This document shows positions 12,256 to 24,820 of a stretch of DNA of 64,000 bases, one piece after another. The DNA is taken from contig VWZF01001862.1 of assembly GCA_013396755.1 (NCBI GenBank), positions 1,222,784 to 1,286,783 of the forward strand. Direction: 5' to 3'. The notes below the pieces were generated by a model. The model did not search any database and had not been told where the DNA came from. It saw nothing but the letters and a program-made list of their open reading frames with translations. The stretch's first letter is position 1. The number at the start of each line of letters is the position of its first letter. The translations under genes and the position numbers were made by a program. Origin of the DNA: Sclerurus mexicanus (Eukaryota > Chordata > Aves > Passeriformes > Furnariidae).

Positions 12256-15200
12256 TTTGGAAATAAGGGAATGAATGAAGTGGGGGATTGGGATCCTGTT
12301 GTCAAAAGAAGAAAAGCTTTCAAAGATCTCTAGGACAGAGAGATTGGACAATTTTTTGCCTATACTGTTGTCTGCCCCTCTCTCTTCCCCACATTTCATT
12401 CCTGCAGTATTGTGTTGCTACCTGAGTCTGTTTGGAACACTGATGATAGTGGAGTAAGGAGAGGGAGGGGAAAAAAGAGCTGAAATTTGACTCTGCATAT
12501 GAGCAAAGAAATCAGAACTTTTAAAATTTTCTTCATATTTATTCTCAGCTGAAAGTTATGGAGAGCTTTATATGAAAACAACTGAAATATGATGTAATGA
12601 AACTTCAAGCGTTTCTCCCCAAATAAAACACTGCACAATGCCACAGGGCCATACTCCCATCTTCTTCTGTCTAATAACTTTTTCAAGCATATGTAGTGCG
12701 GAAAATCTCTACAAAAGGCAAAATGGGAATGCTGTGTATCCTGTCATGGCTTTGTTTATACACAAGGAAATAAGAGCTTACACTAAGAGAACTCTGCTGC
12801 TGCCCTCAGTCCTTGAAGCAGGTTTCTCTTCAGCTGACATCTGCTGCTGCTGCTTGATGAATCCCATCAGCTCCATTGGCACAGAAACCAAGTCAAAAGT
12901 ATTTCCAATATGGAGAAGGAAATGGATAATGTGGTAGGCTCAGAGCACATGAAGAGGTTGGCTACCTCTCATCTGGCTTAATTTTAGGCGCCATCCAAAT
13001 ATTTGCACCTCCTCGGGCTTTAACAAGTCAGTGTCTTTGCTATGATGCAATGGAAAATGTGGCAGTGCTTCACGTGGATCCACCTGAAACAGCAATGGTC
13101 AGGACTGGGATCAGTGGGGGCTGGCTGTGCTGCCCCAATGAAGCTGCTGGTGCAGGGGAGCTGGTTTGTCATGGGGTGATGTCACCTCAGTGGAGAAGTG
13201 TTGGTGACAAAAGGGGTCTCACAGGCTCCAGCAAGAGGAGCGTGACGACAGAAAAGCGATGGAGCAGTGAGGCAGAAAAGCAAAAACACAGAAGGCTCAC
13301 AGGAAAAGCAAGTGAGGTATTTTCTGTCTGCATATGTGCTATGGTAATTGACAACAGCCCTTTTGAGAATTAATAAATCCAAATAGTGAGTGTGATAGAG
13401 GTTTTGAGATCTCTGTTGTCTTAAAATAAAACCGTTGATTGGGGTTTTTGTCGAAGAAACCCTCTATTATAAAACCAGACCTTTGTTTGCCCTGCCTCTG
13501 GGATAACTGCTGATATACTGAACCTGGCACACAGCAAAAGACTTGTATTTCATGAAAAAGGTTTCAAATGGGAGATGAACTTAACAGAGTCTCTGTCTAC
13601 TTGAAACTCAGAGCACTCAAAAATTCAGAATGTCCTATACTTGCCTCTCCTCTCTGTTTTGATACTTATCCACAGCTCTGTGTTCCCTGTTGGTTTCTTT
13701 TTGCCAAGTATGAAGACTTTGGCAAAACTACCAGTGATGCACTAGGACTTTGAAACGGTTGGTTATTATTTGGATGCCCTGAAAAGACCATAAACTAAAC
13801 TTGACTCTTTCTCCATATATTAAGCTCAGCTGCTACTTCCCCTTCTGATCTAATCTGCAATAGGTCCTTATCATATCCTGAATACTTCTCCACCTGGATC
13901 TTTCTGTGGCTTCCATAAAAAGTCAGGCATTCTTAGAGGAGAAATAAAATATGCACATAAATCCAGCATGCTGATCACTAGAGAAGGCTGAATCCTATAT
14001 CATCCATCTCGTGACAAAGTCTGAGTGGTTGCAGCAATACACCCTCACAGATTGCATCTCCAGAATCTAAGCACCACAAACTTTGCTTTCTGGAATAAAC
14101 ACCACAGTTGAAATGTGAAAATATTTCTGCAGACGCTGCAGTGTCACTGCAGTAAAGAACAGTGTTACTGATTCAGCTGAAATGCTTCTTGCAGAGCAAG
14201 CATCAAAGCAAGGCTGTTTTATCAGTTTACATACTTTGAGCGGGGAGTTTATTTCTTGTGTAATCCTCCCTGAGGCGCTCCGGTGGCTGAGCAGAACCCT
14301 TGCCAGAAGCGTCTGCTTCCTGCTCTGTAAATGTAATTTCTGCTCCCTTCCCTCTGTTTCTGGGCTGACTTCTGTGAGTTCTTTGTATGGGCTGTTGCTG
14401 AATCTGGTATGTTTTATGAAGACAATATGGATTTGCATTTTTGAAGGATTCTTGACTTTAGACAAAAATGGCTGATTTGCCTTGAGATGACTCTCATCTC
14501 ATCATGAAAGTGTGCTGGAACAAGGGATCATTTATTTTCCATGTGCAAGGATCACAGCAGGACCAAAAGCTACTGTGTGTTGCTCAACTGCAGGTCTGCA
14601 GCATTGCACTTGAGCCATCTGTTGTCAGTGGCTCTGGCTGTAAAAGAGCCTTGGTAAAAGCATTGAGCTGTAAGCAGTTTGAGATTGGTTGGCCTCTACC
14701 AGCCAGGTCTGGCTTTAGACAGTGCAAGTTAATGTGGAGCTTCTGCAGCAACATATCCTGGAGAACTCACTTCTCTTGTTTCTGCATCCTCCTCCTGCCA
14801 TTATGATGGACATATTGCAAAAATAACTTATGACCTGAACCAATACTGAGGACTGTAAACAGAAGTTTGGCAACTGTAGCTTTGCATTGATTCCATGTGT
14901 GAACTTCATGGGAGATGCATACCACGACAAAGATGAAACTGTTTTAGGATGTAGGTGAGGTGGGTTCATTGCTTTCAAGGGTGAAATACCTGCCTTGGGT
15001 GGGAGCCAGTTGCAGTTCCAGCAGAGCAAGTGTTCTGTGCATACAGGCTTTTCTCCAGTGTAGTATTCACAGGTGACTGAATGGCTCGATATTTCTGGTG
15101 TCTTGCTAACAATAAAACCTGAGTAGTGTAGACTGAGTCATGCTAAGAGAGGTGCTTGAGCACCGAGCAGTGTCCATCTCCTGTAGTCTCCTGCCCTGCT

Positions 15201-15302
15201 CCCAGGACTGGGCTGAGGTTCTTCTTAGATGTTTCAGTTTACACACGATTAATGCAGTGGCTCCCAGGAAATGATGCTGGAAAGGGGCGTTTCTGCTGTT
15301 AC
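12256..15302. other. Noncoding unique sequence
   Basis: No gene recognised. Moderately long open frames occur at 12638-12937 and 13050-13373 on the plus strand and 14067-14465 on the minus strand. None has a recognisable motif, a balanced protein-like composition or neighbouring splice sites, and frames on the opposite strand are equally open. No repeats or RNA genes were seen. Confidence 0.65.
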
Positions 15303-15394
15303 CTTGGTTTCGTACTTGTGTTGAAGTAGGACTTGTGTTTGATGATTGGACTTGATGATTTTAAAGGTCTTTTCCAACCTTAATGATTCTGTGG
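15303..15394 (+). mobile_element. CR1 LINE 3' terminal fragment
   Basis: The plus strand reads as the 3' end of an avian CR1: a 'ggtttcgtac' block, then 'ttgatgattggacttgatga', 'ttttaaaggtcttttccaac' and finally 'cttaatgattctgtgg', which keeps one degenerate copy of the CR1 terminal octamer (consensus of the type attctatg). The element is 5'-truncated to fewer than 100 bases and has no coding part. Its orientation is opposite to the other three CR1 copies in this window. The left limit is approximate. Confidence 0.8.
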
Positions 15395-16256
15395 AGCCCT
15401 CAGGGTTTGAGACTGCAATATCAGGCACCTCTGGCTCTTCTGACAATTCACTCAGGAGGTGAGAAGGATGTTCCTCATCCCCCTTCTTGGCTAGGGTCTG
15501 TTTTCACCTCTGCTGTTGTTGTTCTCACCCCTACTGCCACCTGAACTGTTTCTTTCCAAAATGAAGCTGCTAATATCAGTCTCTATTGTGCTGGCTAAGC
15601 CCATGTGGCAGTTTTAAGGAGGGAGAACAAGCACAGCAATCTTTTCTTTTTTCTTTTTGGGACACTTTGTTCTTGTGTACAGAAAGTTGTAAAACCACTG
15701 ATAACGAGTTAGTTCGTTCATATCTGATGCCAGAAATTACTGCCTTCTGTCAAGGCACTGTATTAGTGAAAAGGAGCTGTGATTGAGTAAAGCTGGGAAT
15801 TGTCAGTTCTCTTTCAGTTACAGTGGATGCTATTTTGCCTAGAAGCCTTATCTTCAACCATTTTCCTCAGAGGAGTAGGCAGTCTTGGTCCAGATTGGAC
15901 TACGTTATTTCTAGTAATTAACAACACTTCTCCAGTGCCATTTCTCTGTTGTGGCTTCTAATGACCAAATACCAAAGGTTATTTTCTGAGCTGTTGTAAA
16001 TGGTTGACATTTTGGCACCCGTATGGGCTGAGACTTCTGAGAAATATTTTCTGAATGTATTTCCCAGCATCACAGTAATTGTATATTTACTTCTCAGGAT
16101 GTAAGAAGGTATAGTAGCCTATGGAAGAAAATATCCCAAGGTTGAAACATCATTCCTGGAACTAAATAGCCATGCTACTTTTATGCTTATTTAAATCAAA
16201 TGAAGTTATGGACGAGTGACAGGATGTCTCTTGTTTCAGCAAAAACTCATTTCATG

Positions 16257-16289
16257 TTTTTTTTTTTTCTTGGGTTTTTTTTTTTTTTT
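16257..16289. repeat. Twin poly-T tracts (T12 and T15)
   Basis: There are twelve T at 16257-16268, the spacer 'cttggg', then fifteen T at 16275-16289. This is low-complexity sequence. No retrotransposon body adjoins it on either side that I can recognise, so I do not call it a reverse-strand poly-A tail. Confidence 0.85.
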
Positions 16290-17946
16290 GCATTCAGCGT
16301 AAAAAGACAAGATTTAATTTTCTTGAAGAATTTCCTATTTCGTGTACTTAACATACTTGTGGAAAAAGCAAATGATCTAGGGAGGTGGATTTTGGTATCA
16401 ATTCTGTTTTCTTGTTTTTGACTTTAACCGATATCTCTGGAACATCAGGAGATACGTCATGACTGCAGGGAGGACTGCTCATGGCTGTTTCTGGTTGCAG
16501 TCACATCTGGGAATCCAAACAATATTACAGGACATGCTGGAGCACAGATTACTTGCAACAAGGGCGCATTGACCTAAACTTCTTTTTTTTGTTACTAGTT
16601 GTATTTTTCTGTGGGTCTTTTTTAGGCATGATCTTGACAATAAAATGCTGCTAGTTCTTTCTCCCTCTGGTTTGTGGCTTCCCTCTCGAGACTTGCACTG
16701 AGGGTCATAATTAAATTGGCTGGAAGACTGACGAAAGGCAGATGTTGTAAGGAGGGGGCTCTGCAAGTCAGTCTGCTTTTCAGGGTCCTGTGTCCTCTCT
16801 CCTTGAGGTATCAGATAAAGTTGCATGGAAGAAGGAAGAATGTTGTGAAAACCCTGACTCTAAATGCTGCTGCTTTCCTTTTCACCTACTCCTGATGGGG
16901 AAGAGGGCTTGGGGGACTTTAGGGCAAAGTCATTCAGGACACTCATTCTGGTATTCTCCTGGCTGCCTTGGAGGAGCCCTGGCTAAGCTGTGAGAGAAGG
17001 GCACCTTGTTGTGATTGTCCCATACAGCTTGTTCCCTCTGTCTTTCTAATGCGGGTTTTAGATTGTTGAATTGTTCTTCGAGGCAGGGGAGGTATCCTGG
17101 ATAAAACTTTTTCAGCCAGAGCAAAAAAACCCCCAAAACACTAAAGTCTTCCCAACCAGGCTGAAGTTCTTTGTCTCAGATTTGCTGGTGCAATAGTTCT
17201 GTTTTCCCACTCTGCCTTAGGGTTGGCAAATGGCAATTAAATTGTAATGGCAGCTTTAAATTGTGCCATGTTAATTTGATAAACACAATGTATGTGAGTC
17301 TACCTGGGGCTTTACTTAACGGGGTATGATCTGGGAATGAAATGTTTATATATCATGTGTTGGTTTTATCCTTTTTAATTTAAGTAGGAATTTTAGAAGA
17401 CCTCACAAACAAAACAAAAAATTACCTGTGGCTCCTTGTGTTATTGAGATTGAAGGGTTAGAGGAGTTCTTCAGTTTAAAAGAAGTTGTGACATTCTTGG
17501 CTGCACTGAGGGGTCTGAAGCTGGGGTCTGCTCTAGTCCTTTCCAGTGTGTTGCAATAGAAGTAGACTCAGAACAGCCAGCCTCTGGGGGCGAGGGATTC
17601 TGCTGTCACTCCAGCAAGCTCTGAGACACTCTGGGTCCTCCTACAAGCTCTTACTGGGTCCCTGAAGTTGGTTTACACTTCTAGACAGATAGATCCAGCT
17701 ATGTTGCAAGAAGTGAATGGCTCTTTACCTTTAATAGTCTGCACAGATAAGGACTGTTTGCTACTAGAGAACCTGTTTTTCAGAGTAATGAGGTAAAGCT
17801 AACAGGATTGGTGACAAAGGCATGCCTTTCCTAGACATTCCTTCAGCCCAGGAGAGCCTGATGCATAGTAGTCAACAGCTCTAACATTGCTGCAGCAGAA
17901 TAACCATTCATCTGGGGTACTTCCTGGCGTGTGAGTACTACACAGA

Positions 17947-17959
17947 TTTTTTTTTTTTT
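17947..17959. repeat. Poly-T tract (T13)
   Basis: Thirteen consecutive T within otherwise unique DNA, with no adjoining repeat body recognised. It is followed directly by 'gtag'. The tract plus AG resembles a splice acceptor, but no open exon of interest follows. Confidence 0.8.
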
Positions 17960-18639
17960 GTAGCCTCTAGGAATGGCTTTTAGGTGGAATCATTAGATGT
18001 GGTGGAAGTAATTTAATGGTAAAATTCTAGTAGCGTGTGTGCATGCTGTACTCTGGTTGAGAAAGTGATATGATCCTTATTATTGCACAGGGAGTTGAGG
18101 TCCTCCTGAACGTGCCTTGCATATGTTTTTAAGAGAATTAAATTGCAGGACTGGATTATCCCATAAAGAATATGTCTCTGCTTAGAAAACAAGTCAGGAT
18201 GTAATGTTACATATAGTGTAGAACTTGAGTATGTTGGGTTTGTGCCTCTGGTGACAAGCCTGTTCAGTTATGGGTAGCTCTCTGCATAAATCTCAGTACA
18301 GAAGCCAACAGAGCCACACACTTCAGTGACTGCAGTTGCTGGGTTGTGCTGATATAAATTTAAGCAGGATTTGTCTGTGTAAAAAGAAACTCTGTGTGTT
18401 GTCTAATCAAATCAAATTCCACCTTGTTTTATACTCCTGTTCAGCTCTAGTGATTTCTGCAGAGATATGACAAATATCAGCTTTGGCTTTGCCGTGTGGT
18501 TTTGCAGGAGGTTTCAGCAGAGCAAGGCTTGCCATTAGTCACTGCAGAATTGCTGTCACTAGTAAAAGTTGTTATATTCATGCAGGGAAAGGCATTCAGT
18601 TAGAAGCTGGCTGTGCTTTTGTTGTTTTGGGGTTTGTTT

Positions 18640-19440
18640 TTTGTTTTCTGTGATATTCAAAACAGCGCAGTTCACAGAATTAACTGTCCCCCGTTAATGG
18701 AATGTGAAGCTGCTGAAAAGCAGCTGAAGGACCAGGATAGCTGGGAAATCTGCAGCCCATTGGCTGCACTAACAATGCTGAGAAACATCTGCCCTGCCAG
18801 TCTCTCAGTTCTGCTGGTTACGCTTCATTATTTAGAGCAGAGTGAACATTTAAGTCTGTTTTTTTCTTTCTCTGAGAGTAGGTGCAGTAACATTTTTCTT
18901 GATGATTTGTACAGATAAGGTAGTGATTCCAAGTGTGTTTCATGATGCAAGATATGCTTTTGGAGACTTTCAGATAATTAAGTGAAGAACACAAAATTGT
19001 CTTGCTATTTCATCAATCAGTGTAAAACGCTGCCTGTGATTAACATCTCCATTAAAAGTAATCTCTTGAACTGCTAGAAAAAATGTTTCAAGTGTGACAT
19101 AATGGTACATTAAAAATAAAGTACTGAGCGGTGCAATGTAGTGCCACAGTCAGTTTGCAGGTTTGATGGTTACAGTGCAGATCAGGCTGGGGATAGTGCT
19201 GAACAGCAGAACTGCCTGCTTTTCTTTATTTTCTTTAAAGTAGTAGTAAATAAGCAAGCATGTAGAAAATGGTATACTTTGCTATATTTGTAGACTTTGT
19301 GCAATGGAAACTAAACCTGTTTGACTGAAACATGATGAGTAATGAAATGCATACATCTGAAAGTAACATGACATTCTATAACTTATTAAATATTTCCAAT
19401 AAACCATATACAAATGCATAACATCCATTAGAGGGCAGAA
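18640..19440. promoter_or_regulatory. Candidate conserved noncoding block
   Basis: This AT-rich interval lacks recognisable repeats and has many homeodomain-type cores (ATTA/TAAT), including 'gtgattaacatctccatta' near 19036 and an interval of TTTATTA-like words near 19380. Its texture resembles conserved noncoding elements around vertebrate developmental genes. A 101-codon open frame at 18613-18918 overlaps the left part, but it begins inside a T-rich run and lacks any domain. The call is inference only: a single sequence cannot show conservation, and the limits are arbitrary. Confidence 0.25.
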
Positions 19441-22400
19441 GCTTCAGGTTTTTTAATCCCAGACTGGGCTCTTATTTTCTTTTTGCTTGGAATATACATT
19501 TTGAATTTTCCATTGTGTTATTGACTCTAGGGGTCACTTTCTGCCCTGACACTAGTGTTGTGAAGACCACTTAGTGGTAGTCTGTAGAGTTAATTAAGGA
19601 GCAAAGGTTCTATAGAAGACAGGAGTCAGGTATAAGTGTTTATATGTTGTATATTTGAAACACATGCACCGGACAGGATTCTTCAGACAATAAACTGTAC
19701 TGAAGTGTCATCAATTACACAACTTTGCACGTCCCCCAGAATGACACTTGGAGGTCAGTCTGCATTGCTCCAGGAAAGCACTGATCTGACCAGCTTTCAA
19801 GTACAATCTGCCTGAAGTGAAACATGTGACAAGAAACATGGTCATGGTTAGAGATGACAGCATTAAAAAAGAAAAGTGTGTACTCTATTGCTCTGATTTT
19901 GTCTTTGAGAGGAATCAGCTGTGGATTCTTTCATGGTGTGCTCTCCTGCTCCTTTCCAAAGCAACAGCTACCCTGTGTTGTTGTGCTCTGGCTGGAGAAT
20001 GTGACCAGGAGTAATTGCCTGGAGTTCTGGACGAGGAAACCCTTAGGATGGTTGATTCTGCCCATTAAATACAAAGTACCCACATTCCTATTCCACTCCT
20101 CTGAAATCACCCATGTCCTAGGCTGGTTCTCCAACAGCTGAACAAGCTCTTCATGCATTTGTTGCCTATGTTGGAATATTTTCAATGAACAAAATGCAGA
20201 TAGTTTGGAAAATTTAGCGCAGGATGAAAATAAAATAAATGTGGGTCCAGTTTTGAGCATCATGACAATAGTTTGTCTCATCTGAAGGCCCTGTTCAGAG
20301 CCTGATGGCACCAAAATTCCAATGCCATGAACCTATCTCCAACTTTGCTTATTGGCTCATAATAATGTATTGAGTCTTAGCTGAATAAAGAGCTGCAGCA
20401 TCCCTTGGATTTGTGGATCTGATCAGGCATGAGATTTGTTTTACAGATAAAATCCAGGAGAGCCTCTGTGTAACTGACTTGGATAATTGAATGTTGGAGG
20501 GAACATTACTGGCTGGAGTGTCCTCCTGGGGTGTCAATAAGAGACAACACAGCATATTTCATATAAAAAGCTATGGTGACAAATAACCATGGAAACAGTA
20601 ACATTTGAGCCTGTCAGGTGGTGAAAGCAGGCTCTTCCCCCCCCAATTTCCATTATCACAGCTCCTGTGTGGTGGGTGGAAAGCAGGGACCAGCCAGCAG
20701 GACAGCTGTGGGGTGCGAAGGAGCTCAGTTCTGTGAAGCAAAGCAAGTGCCCTGTGGCATTGCTGTTGTTTCTGCATCCAAGCTATGGTCTGGGCCATGT
20801 CCTGGGGATCATGGCCATTTTTCCAGCAGTAGGGAGAGGATGTGTGGTTGCATGGCTTAGGAATGCTTAGCGCTATCCAACCTTCCGAGGATGGCTTATC
20901 CAAAACCTATTGGAGCAAGAGCTAGAGGGGAAAAGAAACCAATTAAAATGTCCTGGGCATTATTAGTTGAGTGAAAGGAACTTCACTGTTCATTTGCGTG
21001 GTCCTGTTAATAAAGTGTATTACCAGGGAACTTGAGCATCTCCTAACCCAGTCACTGGCAAAAGAGCTCTTATTCATCTCATTAGAGAAAGTGAGAGCTG
21101 CAATCAATTAGAGAAGGACCAAAGGTGTTGAAAATTAGTTTCACTGGGGATTTACCTTCAAATTTTTTTCTTCCCTCTGAAAGAGAATGGATGGAAGGAC
21201 AAGGTAATAGTTTTATAGAAAAGAACAAATAAGGTAAAACTCTCCGCAGATATTGGGCAGCTGACCAATTTCATGGGAGATGGGAAGGACATATACAGAA
21301 ATGAAGACATGCCCATCATGAAACTACCAAAAGAGATGAAGAGTAGGACACACTAGAGGGTGGACAACAAAGGTGCACAGAAATGTCTTCAGGAAGGTGT
21401 ATAATTCAGGAAAAGAGAGCCTAGATAGGATTCATTAGAGAACCACTCAGATTTTGGGCAAGACACCAAGAGACACCAAGACACACTAGTGAAGTAGCGC
21501 AAGATGCCACCACTGTGGTATGAAATATCTAGCCAAGAGGAAGAGTTGGGCTGCTCACCGAAGCTCTTCTCTAAGCTCTTCTTCACAAATGTAGTGAAAT
21601 TTGGTTACAGTTGCTTGTTTTCCAGGTTATAGTAGCTAATCCTTTTTGTGTTTGCATATGGGGAAAAGAATGTTGTTGTTACAGGCTTTATTTCCTCCCC
21701 TGCCAGTCTTCCATGCACACATTTTCTCCTGCATTCAGAGAGGGAAGGCTTTGCAACGCTTTCTCCTAATGCCCATAGAGTTATTGGGCCTCTCTGTATA
21801 ATTTGAGAACTTGTCTTATGCAAGGCACTTCAAGCTTTTCAACATCAATCCAATGACTCCAGCTCAAGTAGAAATGTCCCACTATTATTGGTTCCAAATA
21901 TCTGTAAGAGCCTAACTTCAAAGTGCTTAAAAAAGACACATTTCTAAATAGTTGGACCTTGGAAAGGTCTGTAGGGACAGAATGGAGAAAGGCATTTAAG
22001 AAGAAAGAAGAGCTGTTAAAATAAGGTCTCAATTTCTCTGTTTATTTCAAGAGGGAATTGATCTTGAAATGTTTTAGGTTAGATTTTGTTTCTGATTATT
22101 CCATTCCATTTTATCTGTGCCCAGAAAAAAAACAATTTAAATATTTTGAGTGGTATTACAAAACAAACATTTCAATTTGATTCGAAGGAGTTAAACAATA
22201 TGGTCACACTTGAAGACACTATATTAAAGTGCTGACAGATGTCCAGGTCCACTTTCCTCCATAATTAAAGCCCTACTTGAATAAAATCTGAAAGGTTGTT
22301 GCCAGATCTCTTCTTTCAGCCTTCTTTCATTACATTTGAGGTTTGGGTTTTGTATAAACCTTGGCAGAAACTTGAGAATCACAGTAAAATCCAGATTATA

Positions 22401-24399
22401 TTTGACAAATAGAAATGAGCGTGGCTGGGCACTTGTGGCCAAGTGCATGTTGGAGTTTTATGACTACTTGCAATGGAAGCTTCAGTCAATGGTTGTGGTG
22501 CTCTTTGAAAATTAGCTCGTCTCCATTTTATCCTCAGAATAAGGATTTTTGCAATATAACATTTAATTTTTTTTTTATTTCTGTTGGAATATTGTACCCA
22601 AAGCTTTCAACACAATTATTTTACTTCTCATTCACTTGTTTTTTGATATTTTTTCTATCTTTTTGCTGTATTTGCTTCAAAACAGTGGTTTTGAAGTAAA
22701 ATATTGATTATGTTGTGGATGCTCATTCTAACTACGTGGCCAGGCTGATATGCTTTGTTCATGACCACACTTCCCAATGTGCCACAGAATAAAATCTATC
22801 TGCTGTACTCTGATTAGAGTCTATCACACATTTTCTGCTATATGACTTTGTAGCAAGATCTTATCACTCAAACTCACGTTGTTCTATGACTATTATCTTC
22901 TATGAAACCCCTGACTGAGGTTTGCTCACCCTTGACTCCTGTTCCAGCTCTGTCAGGAATGGGACTTCCACTTATGTGGAGTGCTCCTACCAGTAGTAGA
23001 GGTGGCTCTGGGGAGCTGTTCCTGAGCAGTTACTATGCTGTGTATTAAATCAGCTGCTATGTACAAAGTTTTTGCACCGAGTGAAAGGTATTTGCAATTC
23101 TTCTGTCTGCAAGTGTGGATTAGGTACCTAATATGCCCTCTGTTCCTTGGGGAAAGCAGATGACATGACATCCCTGGAAGGCAAAGTAATAATCACTGAA
23201 GTCAGATGGAAAACTTGTTTTATCTGCTGAACAGAAGGATGTCTCAATGGCTTTGTTAGTGCTAAATACACTAAGGACAAGAAACACAGGCAGAGTGCTG
23301 TGGCACGGTAGGGAAAGCAGCTTAAAACAAGTGTAACCTTTTCCACTGATCTCAAAAAAACTTCAGGACAGGTATTTGTGATCGGTCTGATGGTACAAAA
23401 CTCTAAAACCTTCACAGCTGGGATGGACAGGGGGTTCTTGCTGTGATCCTGCACCAAGTCACTGAGGGATATCTGCAATACGTTATTATCTCTGTGTCAC
23501 CTTTTATTAAGACTGCAGTGTCTCTGCTCTTCTGAGATTAAATTTTCCCTTGTCTTGTCTCAAAAGGCTTAAGCACGAAGTAGGCTGCACTGAACACTCT
23601 ATCCTGAGGTGAACTGTGCTCTTAGGAAACACCCTGTAATTGTACCCAGCCTGCACTCCTTATTGTTCTGTAGCAGTCATGCGTGCTTGTGCTTTAGTGT
23701 AACTTGGTGGGTGCTGTAAGATCTGTAAAAATTGGTAATCGCACACTTGCAGGAGGGAAAATGCAATTAATTAGCAGTTTTGAGAATATGATTTGCTTGC
23801 TGTCAGAGAACTATTTCTGCTGGAAATTACTGTTACATAGTTATTTTAATGCCTGTGCGTTCTTAGTGCTTTCAAAGAGAAGGGACAGAATCTTTTCTTC
23901 CTTTTCATTCATTAAAAACTTACTTCTAATTGTGGAAGAGAGGTTGGATCATGAATAGGCTGGGGCTACTTCAATCTAGTACCAACTTAATGGCTGAATA
24001 TCTACAACACTGCACATTTACTGCAAATTCATTCACATCCATCCTAGCAAGTGAGGTTATATCTAAAACCTCCGATTCCTGACTATAAAGGGAACAAACC
24101 CAACTGTCAGTTGACAGAAGTAGAAAAGAAATATTGACATAAGCATAGCATTAATAAGAAGCAAATGTCAGACTTTGTCCTGTAGAGCAGCGTGGGTGCC
24201 CACTTGAGGGAAAGGAGTTTCCAGCACAGCAGGGCTGATGACATGCAGGGGAACACATGCCTTGGAAAGGGAGCAGTGCAGGCTTCTGAAGCCCACAAAT
24301 GGGATCCAAACTGGGGGAAGAACTGAGTCTGAATGAGTCCTGATACCTCAGTATTTGGGGTTATGGACTGGTGCTGATAGGGAGTGCTTGCAGGCAATT
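19441..24399. other. Noncoding unique sequence
   Basis: No gene recognised. Features are minor: a perfect tandem pair of the 10-mer 'agacaccaag' at 21461-21480, an A/G-rich stretch around 21180-21340, and T-rich sequence around 22560-22680 that makes a hydrophobic but meaningless open frame. Open frames near 19930-20140 and 20570-20900 occur on both strands at once, so they reflect local stop scarcity rather than coding. Confidence 0.65.
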
Positions 24400-24820
24400 A
24401 TGCAAGAAACTGTTGTGTTGAGCAATTAAATAAACATTTAGTGTTTATTCCCAACACATTTCAGTTAAACTTTATCTCATGCTATTATTTTGGAAATATT
24501 TTAATGCTAATCCATGCTTGATGTTGTCTTAAACTTAAAAACAACCATACAAAAATACTTGATGGCAGTGTGTTACCTAAATTTACTTGTGTTGAGCATT
24601 TTAAATTTGCTTTATTGCAGCTTTATTTTTAGTTAGTTCCTAGTGAGAGCGAATAAATAGAAGACCATATCCATGCTTTCTACATAGGTTATCTTAGGCA
24701 TAATTTTTTTTCATCGCTGCTAATAATAACTCGTAAGTAATGCTGTAGGTACTGCAGAAAATAAATAGTGCATGCTTAATTTTAGAGGAATTGCACAAAT
24801 ATTACAAAATAAATAGAAAG
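24400..24820. promoter_or_regulatory. Candidate conserved AT-rich block with paired forkhead-like sites
   Basis: A long AT-rich, repeat-free interval. At 24429-24449 'aataaaca' and its exact reverse complement 'tgtttatt' flank five bases. Each half contains the TAAACA/TGTTTA core typical of forkhead-factor sites. Further right are several TAAT/ATTA words and the 9-base 'tgcatgctt'-like element near 24770. No open frame of note crosses it. Regulatory function is inferred from motif content and texture only, and the limits are approximate. Confidence 0.25.

Larger units (their letters stand above)
15395..18639. other. Noncoding unique sequence with poly-T tracts
   Basis: No gene recognised. 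Apart from two poly-T tracts at 16257-16289 and one at 17947-17959 I see only unique sequence. A G-rich interval near 17500-17640 and a few open frames on both strands at 16670-17130 carry no recognisable protein. No transposon ends or RNA genes were noticed. Confidence 0.65.
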
